This document shows positions 17,407 through 26,267 of a stretch of DNA of 60,474 nucleotides, piece by piece. The stretch comes from Methylobacterium sp. WSM2598. Lineage in GTDB: Bacteria > Pseudomonadota > Alphaproteobacteria > Rhizobiales > Beijerinckiaceae. The DNA is taken from positions 6,451,531-6,512,004 of the forward strand of contig NZ_KB900609.1 of assembly GCF_000379105.1 (NCBI RefSeq), written 5' to 3'. The notes under the pieces are model-generated. The model was not told the origin of the DNA. It did not search any database and saw only the letters and a list, made by a program, of their open reading frames with translations. Position 1 is the first letter of the stretch. Each line of letters begins with the position of its first letter. A program made the position numbers and the translations under genes.

Positions 17407-18517
17407 TTAGGCAGTGGCGAGCTTGGCTCTGGCGCGCTGAGTGGTGAACATCCATGTGATGCGGGCGGCCTCGGCGTTGCGGCGTTGCTCCCAGGCCGCG
17501 ACCAGCCTTGCGAGGGTCTCCTGATCGGGGATGCGGCGGTCGAGGCATTGGCCGCGCAGCACCCCGATTTCGATCTCCACCATGTTGAGCCAACTCGCGT
17601 GCTTGGGCGTGTGATGGAGTTCGATGCGGCTCAGGATCCGGTGGGCCTCCTCGGCCGGGAAGCTGTCGTAGAGGGCTCCCGGGGGATGGCTGGACAGGTT
17701 GTCCAGCACGACCCTGATCCGCTCGGCGTTCGGATAGTGGGTGTCGACGAGGTCCCGCATGCAGTGGGCAAAATCGACGGCCGTGCACCGATCCGTGACC
17801 TTCACCTTGCGCCACGCCCGGTGAGCATCCCCGGTGAGCATCAACGAAGACGAACAGGTTGGCGGTGCCGTTGCGCCGGTACTCGTAATCGTAGCGCTCC
17901 GGCCGGCCCGGGGCGGCAGGAACGGGCTGGCGCGCCTCGCCGATCAACTGGATTGGGCTCTCGTCGAAGCAGACCACCGGACGGCGCGGGTTGGGTGCCT
18001 CGGCGTAGAGATCCAGCACGTCCTCCATGCGCGCCACGAAGGTCCCGTCGACCTGCGGGATGCACCACATCTCGCGCCGCCACGGCTTGAGGGCGTTCTC
18101 GGCCAGGCGGCGGCGCACGGTCTCGCGCGACACCGCCGCGTGCTCGGTGGCCGCCACCACCGCGTCGGCCAGCAGGCTCAGCGTCCAGCGGGCGCGGCCC
18201 TCGGGCGGTGTGGAGCAGGCGGTCGCCACCAGCAACGCTTCCTCCTGGCCCGAGAGCTTGCGCGCCGCGCCCGCGCGGGGCTGCTCGGCCAGGGCCGCCT
18301 CGACCCCCTCCTCAACGAAGCGGCGCTTGGTGCGGAAGATCGTCGACCCGCTGACGCCGAGGCTGGCAGCCAAGGTCTCGTCGCCGATCCCGGCCTCGGC
18401 GCCCAGCAGGATCTGCGCGCGCTTGAGCCGTCGCGCCGCGAGGCGGCCGGCGCGCGTCAGCGCCGTCAAGTGCTGGCGCTCCTCCTGGCTGAGGTCGACC
18501 CGGTACTTTACATTCAT
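17407..18517 (-). pseudogene. IS630-family transposase, one frameshift
   Basis: Minus-strand start MNVKYRVDLSQEERQHL at 18517. A helix-turn-helix region (DETLAASLGVSGSTIFRTKR) is followed by the DDE core with the first Asp in VVCFDESPIQL, then NLFVFVDAHR. At about 17830-17845 the frame shifts. The rest continues in another frame: WRKVKVTDRCTAVDFAHCM, RIRVVLDNLSSHPPGALYD with the second Asp, and HTPKHASWLNMVEIEIGVL with the Glu. An intact version would be about 370 residues. A single indel inactivates it, unless it is a sequencing error. Terminal repeats could not be fixed with confidence. Confidence 0.8.
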
Positions 18518-18553
18518 CCCTGCCCCCGATCCTGGACGGCAGCAGGGATGAAT
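18512..18553. promoter_or_regulatory. inverted repeat at two divergent gene starts
   Basis: ATTCATCCCTGC at 18512-18523 is perfectly inverted at 18542-18553. Each arm contains the start codon and the bases just upstream of one gene: the IS630 transposase leftwards and the winged-helix gene rightwards. Both open M-N. It could be an autoregulatory operator for the winged-helix protein or a former insertion-sequence end. Confidence 0.5.
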
Positions 18554-18859
18554 CAGACGACCGCATCCGCCCACCCCGGGTTCTCGGACAAGCAGGGGCA
18601 GTACCTCGCCTTCATCCATGCCTATACGGTCGTGATGGGACGACCACCGGCCGAGAGCGATCTGCAGCGCCACTTCCGCGTGACACCGCCCTCCGTCCAC
18701 CAGATGATCCTCACCTTGGAGCGTCAGGGCTTCATCACGCGCCAGCCGGGGGTCGCACGCTCCGTGTCCCTCCGGGTCGATCCCGACAAGCTACCAGCCC
18801 TCCGCGCCGCGCCCCCCAAACCGTCATACCGCCGCGCTTTGGCGTTGACTCGAACGTGA
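18548..18859 (+). CDS. LexA-type winged-helix DNA-binding protein, 3' end altered by IS630
   Basis: 103 residues. The core FSDKQGQYLAFIHAYTVVMG, PAESDLQRHFRVTPPSVHQM, then LTLERQGFITRQPG matches the N-terminal winged helix of LexA, with a recognition helix TPPSVHQMILTLER. There is no autoprotease domain, so it is probably a stand-alone repressor. The last ten residues are encoded by the inserted IS630. Rejoining the two TA-flanked sides (18828 to 21333) gives TCA-TAA, that is, a stop right after PPKPS, so the original protein was about 93 residues. A DNA-binding regulator is likely; its target is unknown, perhaps its own divergent promoter. Confidence 0.6.
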   Translation: MNQTTASAHPGFSDKQGQYLAFIHAYTVVMGRPPAESDLQRHFRVTPPSVHQMILTLERQGFITRQPGVARSVSLRVDPDKLPALRAAPPKPSYRRALALTRT

Positions 18860-19523
18860 GTTGGTCGTGAGGCACGTCTGTGCTGGCCTGCTGCCTGTGC
18901 ATCTGGAGGCTGCGATGGCACGACCGGGCCTGACGATCCGCGCCGACCTCGCCAGCGCCGCCGAGTTGCGTCGCTTGGCCCGGCGCGAGCCACGCCGACG
19001 CACGAAGCACCGCCTCTTGGCCATGGCCAACGCGCTGGAGGGCATGAGCCGCGCCGAGGCGGCCCGGGCGGCCGGGATGGAGCGCCAAGCCCTGCGCGAC
19101 GCGGTGATCCGGTTCAATGCCGAGGGGCTTGCCGGGCTAGTGGATCGTCCGCACGGCCACAGGCGGGAGATCCTCAGCGAGGGTGAGCAGGCGGTGCTGA
19201 TGCACCGGATCCTGGTCGGGCCGGACCCGGAGCGAGGAGAGCCGTCGAGCTGGACGCTGCCGGACCTGTGCCGCTTCATCGAGGAGCGGTTCGGCAAGAC
19301 CATGGGCCCGCAATCCATGCCACGCGTCGTGCGCCGGCTCGGCCTGTCGAAGCAGAAAGCCCAGGCCCGTTCACCCGAAGCGGGACGCCCGGGCCGCTCG
19401 AGCGTTCGCCAAAGGGGGCTTCGCACCGCCGTAGCGGCAGCGGGCGAGGCCCATCCGGACAAGGCGATCGCGCTCTGGTTCATGGACGAGGCCCGTGTCG
19501 GTGAGATGAGGCCGGACCGGTCA

Positions 19524-20846
19524 GGGACTGTCAGGATTTCCGTGTTCGGGCAGGCATGATGGGACCGCAGGAGATCCGCGATGGCCCGCCGCAAAGACCC
19601 CAGCATCCCCGATGCCGTGCTCGATCAGCTGCTCGCGGGCGCTGATCCGAAGACCGCCTTCGACCCCGGCGGGTTGCTCGACGGTCTGAAGAAGGCCTTG
19701 GCGGAACGCGCCCTGAATGCCGAGATGAATCACCATCTGGCGGGCCAGGACGGGACCGGCAACAGCCGCAACGGCTACGGTAGCAAGACCGTCACCACCG
19801 ACACGGGCCGCTTCGAGCTGGCGGTCCCGCGCGACCGCCACGCGACCTTCGATCCCCAGCTCATCGCCAAGTATCAGCGCCGCTTTCCCGGCTTCGACGA
19901 GAAGGTGATCTCGCTGTACGCCCGCGGCATGAGCACCCGTGAGATCGTCGGGCACGTGCGCGACCTCTATGGCATCGAGGTCTCGCCCGACTTGATCAGC
20001 GCCGTGACCGACGCCGTCCTGGAGGAGGTCGCCGCCTGGCAGGCCCGGCCGCTCGAGCCGGTCTACCCGGTCGTGTTCTTCGACGCCCTGCGGGTGAAGA
20101 TCCGGGACGAGGGCTTCGTGCGCAACAAGGCGGTCCACATCGCGCTGGGGGTGCGGGCTGACGGGACCAAAGAGATCCTCGGTCTGTGGATCGAGACCAA
20201 CGAGGGCGCCAAGTTCTGGCTTCGCGTGATGACCGAGCTGCGCAACCGCGGAGTGGAGGACATTCTGCTGGCGGTCGTCGATGGTCTGAAGGGATTTCCC
20301 GAGGCGATTACCTCGGTGTTTGCGCAGGCGACGGTTCAGACCTGCATCGTTCACCTCTTGCGCCACAGCCTGGACTTCACCTCTTACAAGGACCGCAAGT
20401 TCATTGCCGCGGCGCTGAAGGCGATCTACCAGGCCACCGACGCCACCGCGGCGGAGAAGGCGCTGACGGCGTTCGAAGAGGGCGCGTGGGGCCGCAAGTA
20501 CGGCGCCATCGGCCAGAGCTGGCGCCGGGCGTGGAGCGAGGTCATCCCGTTCTATGCCTTCCCGGCCGAGGGGCGCCGGATCGTCTACACGACGAATGCC
20601 ATTGAGGCCCTGAATGCCAAGCTACGCCGGGCGGTGCGGGCCCGAGGCCATTTTCCCTCCGACGAGGCCGCGCTGAAGCTGCTGTTCCTGGTCTTGAACC
20701 GCTCCGCCAAGGAGTGGAGGATGGCGCCGCGGGAGTGGGCGATGGCCAAGGCGCAGTTCGCCATCCTCTTCGGCGAGCGCTTCACACGGGCCATGGCCTG
20801 AAGGATGTTCAACCGCTCGCCCATACACGAATATTCTGACAGTGCC
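19524..20846 (+). mobile_element. IS256-family insertion sequence, 1323 bp, intact
   Basis: The terminal repeats begin GGGACTGTCAG at the left and, on the complement, GGCACTGTCAG at the right, continuing with a similar GATTTCCGTGT/AATATTCGTGT stretch. The 9-bp target duplication GACCGGTCA is present at 19515-19523 and 20847-20855. The transposase gene is uninterrupted, so the element may be active. Confidence 0.92.
19581..20801 (+). CDS. IS256-family (mutator) transposase
   Basis: 406 residues, full length for the family. It cuts and joins element ends by DDE chemistry through a circular intermediate. The catalytic acidic residues sit in YPVVFFDALRVKIRD (first Asp), DILLAVVDGLKGFPEAI (second Asp) and YTTNAIEALNAKLRR (Glu). 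The C-x2-H block QTCIVHLLRHSLDF typical of the family is intact. GGACCGCAGGAG precedes ATG 19581. No frameshift is seen, unlike the neighbouring IS21 and IS630 copies, suggesting this was the most recent insertion here. Confidence 0.93.
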   Translation: MARRKDPSIPDAVLDQLLAGADPKTAFDPGGLLDGLKKALAERALNAEMNHHLAGQDGTGNSRNGYGSKTVTTDTGRFELAVPRDRHATFDPQLIAKYQRRFPGFDEKVISLYARGMSTREIVGHVRDLYGIEVSPDLISAVTDAVLEEVAAWQARPLEPVYPVVFFDALRVKIRDEGFVRNKAVHIALGVRADGTKEILGLWIETNEGAKFWLRVMTELRNRGVEDILLAVVDGLKGFPEAITSVFAQATVQTCIVHLLRHSLDFTSYKDRKFIAAALKAIYQATDATAAEKALTAFEEGAWGRKYGAIGQSWRRAWSEVIPFYAFPAEGRRIVYTTNAIEALNAKLRRAVRARGHFPSDEAALKLLFLVLNRSAKEWRMAPREWAMAKAQFAILFGERFTRAMA

Positions 20847-21332
20847 GACCGGTCATCGCTGGTGGCTGCGCGGCCAGCGCCCGCCCGGGCTGTGCGACAA
20901 GCGCTTCGCCTCGGCCTACATCCTCGCGGCCGTGCGGCCCGCCACAGGCGAGGACTTCGCCCTCGTGCTGCCGCGCGTCTGCACGCAAGCCACGAACCGC
21001 TTCCTGGCTGACTTCGCCGCCACCATTCTGCCCGACACCCACGCTGTCCTGGTGCTGGACGGCACGGGCTGGCACGATCTCCGCTCGGTGACGGTCCCGC
21101 CCAACCTCACCCTGGTGCCCCTGCCGCCCTACAGCCCGGAGCTGAACCCGGTCGAGCGCGTCTGGCTGTACCTGCGCGAGTGCTACCTCTCTCATCCGCT
21201 CCTGGCCGACTATGAGGCCGTCGTCGAGGCGTGCTGCCGGGCCTGGAACGCTCTCGCGGCAGAGACCGGCCGCATCAAGACCTTCTGCGCCTACTCCTAC
21301 CTCGAACAGATCAGTTCATAAGCGCGACGGTA

Positions 21333-21654
21333 TAACTATACTATTGCGTCACCGAAGGAATTCTGGAGATTCGAAGCCCTGGACGTGCGCAGCACCGTCA
21401 CCAAAAGGGCAGAGACCTCCCATGTCCCTGGTTCCGTACGCCCGCTTTATGCGAATCGGCGGGAGTGCCAGACGGTCAACCGCCAACTTCGAATGGCGGC
21501 TGTCAGGTGTCGAGCAGCCATTCCGGCGGCACAGGTTGAAGGTCTGGAAGTGGCGCACTGCGGTCCTTCATGTGTCGTCAACAGAGGTAACGAGGGTCAG
21601 CAGTCAAGCCAATTGCGTACCGATTAGCTGCATCCTGCTGGGCGAGATGCGCTC
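21333..21654. other. 322-bp stretch with no supported gene
   Basis: Between the IS630 right end and the integrated element. Frames exist but show no motif or binding site. The right attachment site of the element, if any, might lie here. Confidence 0.4.
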
Positions 21655-22431
21655 CTATGCTCTTAGCGGCCCCGCTTCTAATATAGGCCGAACTTGATCG
21701 CTATAACCGCTGTTGTACCCCGAACGCGGATCGCGACAGAATTCCCAGACGGGAATGCCGGTCGGCTGCCCCGGCTTCTTTCGATAGGCCAGATGCCCGA
21801 AGCGGATTTCAGTCCCCGTGAGCGAGACGGCAGGCCCCCCAACCGTCAGCACGAGCGCACCACAATAGTCGACGCGAATGACCCCACGCGTCGGGTGAAC
21901 GCCAAACAGAAGGGATGCGGTCCAGCCCAGAGCTTCAGCCTCCTCGCCGAACCGCTCCAGGAAGTCGGCCGCTCGGTCATAGGCTCGCGGCCAATCACCC
22001 GGGTCGTAGCTATGATCTGATGGCAGGATCGCCGCTCCTGCCTGACCATCGCCGCGCTTGTAGCCGGGACAAGGCGCCTCTTCACGGCTGAGAAGGCCAA
22101 AACCCGCCCTCCAGAGTTCCATTCCGTCGGTTGCAGGAGGGGTCCCTTCGCCTCGCAACACCCCCGCCACTCGCTTCGCCACACTCGGCGAGGTGTGGCA
22201 TCTCTCTCCACCTTCAGCAGTTCGAGTGTGGCGAGGAGTGGCTGGTGTGGCGTGTTGATATATAAGGATTTTTCGCTCTAACCGGCCGTGTGGTGGAAGG
22301 TGTGGCGCGGTGTTGCTGGCCAGGGTGGCGGCGCCTGCCACACTTGCCACACGTGTTTTTGCGCTTGAGAGGGAAGCTCGGATCTCGCTGAGCATATCGA
22401 GGAGGTCAGCGCCCATCGTCGCCTCCCTCAA
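21655..22431 (-). CDS. hypothetical protein downstream of the DUF927 primase-helicase
   Basis: 258 residues from ATG 22431, overlapping the end of the upstream gene by 26 bases, so the two are probably translationally coupled. The first 100 residues are of low complexity. The C-terminal half is well structured: WPRAYDRAADFLERFGEEAE, then LGWTASLLFGVHPTRGVIRV and YCGALVLTVGGPAVSLTGTE. Proteins ending this way are familiar as the last gene of integrase-primase cassettes in methylobacteria and rhizobia. Its function is not known. An internal start nearer the structured half is possible. Confidence 0.6.
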   Translation of the reverse strand: MREATMGADLLDMLSEIRASLSSAKTRVASVAGAATLASNTAPHLPPHGRLERKILIYQHATPATPRHTRTAEGGERCHTSPSVAKRVAGVLRGEGTPPATDGMELWRAGFGLLSREEAPCPGYKRGDGQAGAAILPSDHSYDPGDWPRAYDRAADFLERFGEEAEALGWTASLLFGVHPTRGVIRVDYCGALVLTVGGPAVSLTGTEIRFGHLAYRKKPGQPTGIPVWEFCRDPRSGYNSGYSDQVRPILEAGPLRA

Positions 22432-25309
22432 ACATATCGGCGGTGATGACGTAGACCCGCTGGCTCGCCTTGTAAGGCGTGCGTTCGGAGCGCTGCAGCT
22501 TTCCCTGCGGATCGCGTTTGAGCATGCCGCGATCAGCTAAGAGCCTCGCGGTGGCGACGGGGTCAAGACCGGCACACACGTCCGCCTTCCACGCCTCTGG
22601 TAGCACGAGCCACACCCGCTTGCCGTCGCTAGTCTCACGGCGCCAGCCGGCGCGATTCGGCACGGGCTTGGCCTCCTTGTCGTCCATCGGCTCGAACCGG
22701 CTCTCGCCGTGCGCCTCGAAGAAGCGCCGCACCTGCGCGATCGCCTCACGCACTTCCGCGGGCTCGGACCCGCCACGAGTGGCGATCCAATCGGCGAGAG
22801 CCTTCGCGGCAGCAGCGGCGGCCTCGCCCTTCTCCCAAGGCACGATGCCGAACATGGACGCCAACTCGCCGGCTGCGGCGATGAGGCCGAGGCGCGACGC
22901 GCCGCGTCTAACCTGACCGTCCGCGTCGGGCGGCAACTGGTCAGCCACGAATTGGTCGACGACGCCCCTGACGGCGCGCGCGATCTTCTCGTGGCCTTCC
23001 CCAAAGAGTGCCCGCACGAAGGCGGGACCTGCGGTGCCGTAGGCTCTCAATGCGGCCTCTTTGATCGTGTCAGCGAGGCGGGCCGGATCTCCTTCCTCAC
23101 CCGCGTGGTCGAAGACCCCGAAGCCCTGCCCGGCATCGGCCGGGATATCGAGGAGACGCACCGCCTGACCTGCATAGGCCCGGCGCTGGCGGTCCTCGCT
23201 GATCTTGGCGGCCATCGGAATCTCGCCCGTCGAGAGCGTCAGCACCCGCCACGTCATCGGGCTGCGGATCGAGCCATCCCGCGCCGAGCGGCCCTTTCCG
23301 ACACCCGACGCCAGCTGGTATACCGCCGCGGCTGCATCCCTGCCCTCGGCAACCCCGATCTCGTCGAGGCACAGGCAGGTGTCGGTCACGATCGCGGCGG
23401 TCGACTCCTGGGCGTTGGCAGTGGCGCGCCACGAGCGAATGAAACCGGGGTCGGCGGAGCCACGGCCCCACACGCTCGCGGCCGCCCGAAGCGCCGTGGT
23501 CTTGCCCTTGCTGGACTGGCCGTAGAGATTGACGCCACCGCCCTCGCTGCCGACGAGGTGTACGAGAGGTCCCGCAAGCGCCGTCGAGATGGCGAGGACG
23601 AGGCGGACGTGCCCGGCCGAGAGCCGACCGACGCCTTGGCGCCAGTCGTCGAGCGTGCCCCGCGAGGAGTACGGCGCGGCGGCGCCGCCGACCAGCACCA
23701 CTGTCTCGCGCGCCGGCTGCCCAATGACCTGTTCGGGCAACACGAACACGTTCTGATCTGCAACCGTGTGCCAGCCCGTACACGACACCGTCGTTACGCG
23801 GGCGTCGACCGTGACGCGGTTGAGATAGTCGGCGAGATGCTGTCGCCCGTTGCGGGCCACGGTCAGACCGCGGATGGCGAGCTCGGCTGCGAGCGCACCC
23901 GGCTCGGCGTGGAGCGCCGCGTCGGAGACGGCGTACTCGTGGCAGCGCCCGTCCGGATCCCGCCAGCGCAACCAGCGCGCCCAGCCGTGTCCCTGTGGGT
24001 CCCGGGCACGCCCGATCACCTCAAAGGGCCCTGAGCACCAGATCTCCTCGGTGGTACGATTCTCACCCCGGCCTTTCGGGATCTCGACCGTCAGCCCGTC
24101 CGAGTTCATGTGGAAGTTGTCGAACGAGATGTAGGCCGGAGGCGGTTCGACCTGCCCGACGTAGGAGAGGACCGCCTCTCGCAAGCGTTGCGGCTCCCAG
24201 CCCTCATCCAGGCCATCTGCCGCATCCCAGCCTTCGGGGATTTCGCGCGTGCCACCGGCAGGATCACGAGTGGCAAGCGCTCGAGCACCCACCAGCGTAA
24301 TGGTGCCGGCGCCAATCGCGTCCAGCTCCGCCATGACCTCGCTGGCGTAGCGGTCGCCCGGCTCGTCGCAGTCCGGCCAGATCAGCACCGACCGGCCCGC
24401 CAGCGGGCGCCAGTCGGCTGCGCGCGCGCCCATGGCGCCGCCGCTGGAGGTGATCACGACCGAGTGCTCGAATACCATGCGGGCGGCGTCGGCGGCTTTC
24501 TCGCCCTCGACCGCGACCACGCTGGAGTTCGGCTTGGCCGCTAGCAGATCCAAGCCGTAGAGCGGCCGGGGCTTGGGCCAGGACTTCCAGCGCCAGCGGA
24601 GCGCGGTGTTCTCGCGCCAGAGGGTGAGGGGAAAGAACTGCTTGCGCTGGCCCGGCGGATCAAAGCGCAGCACGTAGCCGAGAAGCCGGCCTTCTGCGTC
24701 GCGGTAGGCCCAGTTCCCCGAGGACGGACCATAGGACGGGTGCAGAAAATTGGGCACCGGCGCCCCGTCCGGCACCGGCATGACGATTTCGGAGACGGGA
24801 TCACCGGTGGTGGTGTTGGTATCCAGGTCGAGAGCATGTGGTAAGATAGCGGAGTCGATGCGGGCAGCGCGCTCCATTTCGGTCGCCTCCTTCGGGGACG
24901 GATCGGGGCGGGGAGAACGGCGGCGAACACGGCTGGCCCGGCGCGTGTTCAGTGCGGTGCTGCCGCGCGACGACGGCTTCCAGCGGGGCAGTCCGGCGCG
25001 CTCGCTCACGTAGTCTCTGCAGGATATCCAGTCGTCGCCCGCGAACGAGTGGACGACGATATCCTGGCCGTCCTCACTAATGCGCACCGACAAGGAGCGG
25101 TCGGCAGCGGAGTGGCCCGGGCCGGGTGCCAGCACCTGACCGTTGCGCACCTCGCCGCCGAGAGCGCGCGCGAGGGAGTAGAGATTGATCATCTGCGCAG
25201 CTCCAGCTTCTGTTGCTACTTCTGGAGTGCTGGTCGGGTTGACGAAAGCATTTCCCAGGACCTTATCGCGATCGGAACTACCAGATCGGGCCCAATTCAT
25301 GTTCAGCAT
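22406..25309 (-). CDS. TOPRIM primase / DUF927 helicase of an integrated element
   Basis: 967 residues, likely the replication initiator of a mobile element. In order: an N-terminal region; a TOPRIM-like part (VVAVEGEKAADAARMVF at about 262, SVLIWPDCDEPGD at about 305); then a DUF927 ATPase. The Walker A is LYGQSSKGKTTAL at about 592, followed by ETAAIVTD-type and CLCLDEIGVAEG acidic blocks (Walker B), then LTLSTGEIPMAAKI. These match plasmid/phage primase-polymerase and superfamily helicases that open the origin and prime synthesis. The start at 25309 lies 3 bases after the stop of the AlpA-like gene. A later start at MINLYSLARALGG (residue 40) is also plausible. Confidence 0.8.
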   Translation of the reverse strand: MLNMNWARSGSSDRDKVLGNAFVNPTSTPEVATEAGAAQMINLYSLARALGGEVRNGQVLAPGPGHSAADRSLSVRISEDGQDIVVHSFAGDDWISCRDYVSERAGLPRWKPSSRGSTALNTRRASRVRRRSPRPDPSPKEATEMERAARIDSAILPHALDLDTNTTTGDPVSEIVMPVPDGAPVPNFLHPSYGPSSGNWAYRDAEGRLLGYVLRFDPPGQRKQFFPLTLWRENTALRWRWKSWPKPRPLYGLDLLAAKPNSSVVAVEGEKAADAARMVFEHSVVITSSGGAMGARAADWRPLAGRSVLIWPDCDEPGDRYASEVMAELDAIGAGTITLVGARALATRDPAGGTREIPEGWDAADGLDEGWEPQRLREAVLSYVGQVEPPPAYISFDNFHMNSDGLTVEIPKGRGENRTTEEIWCSGPFEVIGRARDPQGHGWARWLRWRDPDGRCHEYAVSDAALHAEPGALAAELAIRGLTVARNGRQHLADYLNRVTVDARVTTVSCTGWHTVADQNVFVLPEQVIGQPARETVVLVGGAAAPYSSRGTLDDWRQGVGRLSAGHVRLVLAISTALAGPLVHLVGSEGGGVNLYGQSSKGKTTALRAAASVWGRGSADPGFIRSWRATANAQESTAAIVTDTCLCLDEIGVAEGRDAAAAVYQLASGVGKGRSARDGSIRSPMTWRVLTLSTGEIPMAAKISEDRQRRAYAGQAVRLLDIPADAGQGFGVFDHAGEEGDPARLADTIKEAALRAYGTAGPAFVRALFGEGHEKIARAVRGVVDQFVADQLPPDADGQVRRGASRLGLIAAAGELASMFGIVPWEKGEAAAAAAKALADWIATRGGSEPAEVREAIAQVRRFFEAHGESRFEPMDDKEAKPVPNRAGWRRETSDGKRVWLVLPEAWKADVCAGLDPVATARLLADRGMLKRDPQGKLQRSERTPYKASQRVYVITADMFEGGDDGR

Positions 25310-25312
25310 GGC

Positions 25313-25537
25313 TCAGGGATCTTCCTCGATGTTTGCGAGGAAGGTGCGCAGGCCGTCTGCCAAGATCAGTCGCCGGTTTCCGATCTTGATTCCCTTGATT
25401 CTGCCCGTAGCTAGCAATTCATAGACGGTCGTCCGGCCGAGACCGAGGGCGTAACATGCTTGGTCTACTGTGAAAGCGAGCTTAGGTGTTGACGCTCGCA
25501 GGTCTCCCTGCGGCACCTGAACTGGTTGAGAATTCAT
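25313..25537 (-). CDS. AlpA/excisionase-type helix-turn-helix protein
   Basis: 74 residues with the MerR-like HTH_17 pattern: KLAFTVDQACYALGLGRTTV, YELLATGRIKGIKIGNRRL, then LADGLRTFL. Such proteins act as excisionases or as activators of the integrase/primase operon in P4-like elements (AlpA). It lies between the integrase unit and the primase, 3 bases ahead of the latter, so it is cotranscribed with it. Two methionines cannot be distinguished by binding site; the first is used. Confidence 0.75.
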   Translation of the reverse strand: MNSQPVQVPQGDLRASTPKLAFTVDQACYALGLGRTTVYELLATGRIKGIKIGNRRLILADGLRTFLANIEEDP

Positions 25538-25649
25538 AGTGGCACCGGGTTTCTGACCGCCCTTACTCGGGCGAACACCTGCGTATAGTGGAGCGGTCAG
25601 CTACCCAGCGCTACATCCAGCACTGTCAGAGTTGGAGACGAAATAGGGC

Positions 25650-26267
25650 TTAACGCTTAAGCCGACGCCCGGACTTAGGCCGCCAATCGCCGTACTCACG
25701 TTGGTTTTTAATCCAGCTCTGAACCAGCGAAATGCTAGGTGTAGCCAAGCCAGGATCGATGCCACCTTTACTGAATAATTTTTCCAAGCTTGCCTTCACT
25801 CTGCCGCCGCCATACCCCCTGGCAAGCAATGTAGGTAAATTTTCATCTACTATTTGATCTCGCTTGGAGCGTTTACTATCCCGGGCTTTGCGTCCCGACT
25901 CAGTTAATTTCCTTCTTTGTAATTTTCCGAAAAAATTCTCACTGCTCTTTGTGGCAGAAATCCTAGCGGCGCCAATGACCAACCCTTGTGTCAGATCTGC
26001 GATGCCGCGCATTAGTATCCTATAGCATCTATGCTCTTCTAGCTTTAGCGTTTCGACAACTGCTGAAAGAGATCTATTTCCTTCTTTGATTTGCTGCACG
26101 GCGTATCTAAGATACTTGCTGTCATTAGGATCCATATGATCCATTCCGGTATCGCGCTCAATTTTCAAAATCAAAGTGTTGATGCGATCCTGAATTTGCT
26201 TCTCAGCCTTAACCATCGCAGCATCGTTAAGATCTGTACGATGCGCGTATAAGTCGGAGTCTTTCAA
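25650..26267 (-). CDS. AT-rich unknown gene coupled to the integrase
   Basis: 205 residues. The start codon overlaps the integrase stop as ATGA (26264-26267), so translation is coupled. The gene is clearly richer in A+T than everything around it, and its product is Lys/Arg/Asn/Ile-rich, a sign of foreign origin. Visible segments: AEKQIQDRINTLILKIERD, a helical middle (VVETLKLEEHRCYRILMRG) and a basic C-terminal part (SGRKARDSKRSKRDQ, later SLVQSWIKNQREYGDWRP). The end looks like a small DNA-binding or recombination-directionality-like module. No family is recognised. It is a candidate integrase partner or defence cargo. Confidence 0.6.
   Translation of the reverse strand: MKDSDLYAHRTDLNDAAMVKAEKQIQDRINTLILKIERDTGMDHMDPNDSKYLRYAVQQIKEGNRSLSAVVETLKLEEHRCYRILMRGIADLTQGLVIGAARISATKSSENFFGKLQRRKLTESGRKARDSKRSKRDQIVDENLPTLLARGYGGGRVKASLEKLFSKGGIDPGLATPSISLVQSWIKNQREYGDWRPKSGRRLKR

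Larger units (their letters stand above)
18915..21321 (+). pseudogene. IS630 transposase split by IS256
   Basis: ATG 18915 has a GGAGG binding site 6 bases upstream. The N-terminal part carries a winged-helix region (RAEAARAAGMERQALRDAV, then RFNAEGLAGLVDRPH) and the first catalytic block IALWFMDEARVGEM, which ends at 19514 where IS256 starts after its target duplication. The C-terminal part resumes at 20856 (HRWWLRGQRPPGL) with VLVLDGTGWHD (second Asp) and PPYSPELNPVERVWLYLRE (third acidic residue), ending at 21321. Precise excision of IS256 with one duplicate would restore an intact frame of about 358 residues. Confidence 0.85.
18829..21330 (+). mobile_element. IS630-family element interrupted by IS256
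   Basis: The left inner end CCGCCGCGCTT (after TA at 18827-18828) is mirrored by AAGCGCGACGG at the right (before TA at 21331-21332), as expected for IS630 insertion at a TA dinucleotide. Removing the nested IS256 (1323 bp) and one 9-bp duplication leaves 1170 bp, a normal IS630 length. Confidence 0.8.

Noticed and set aside
17297..18700. Minus-strand frame extended upstream of MNVKYR to 18700
   Set aside because: The extension runs antisense through the winged-helix gene; transposase homology starts at 18517.
19521..20366. 281-codon minus-strand frame opposite the IS256 transposase
   Set aside because: Shadow of an intact mutator transposase.
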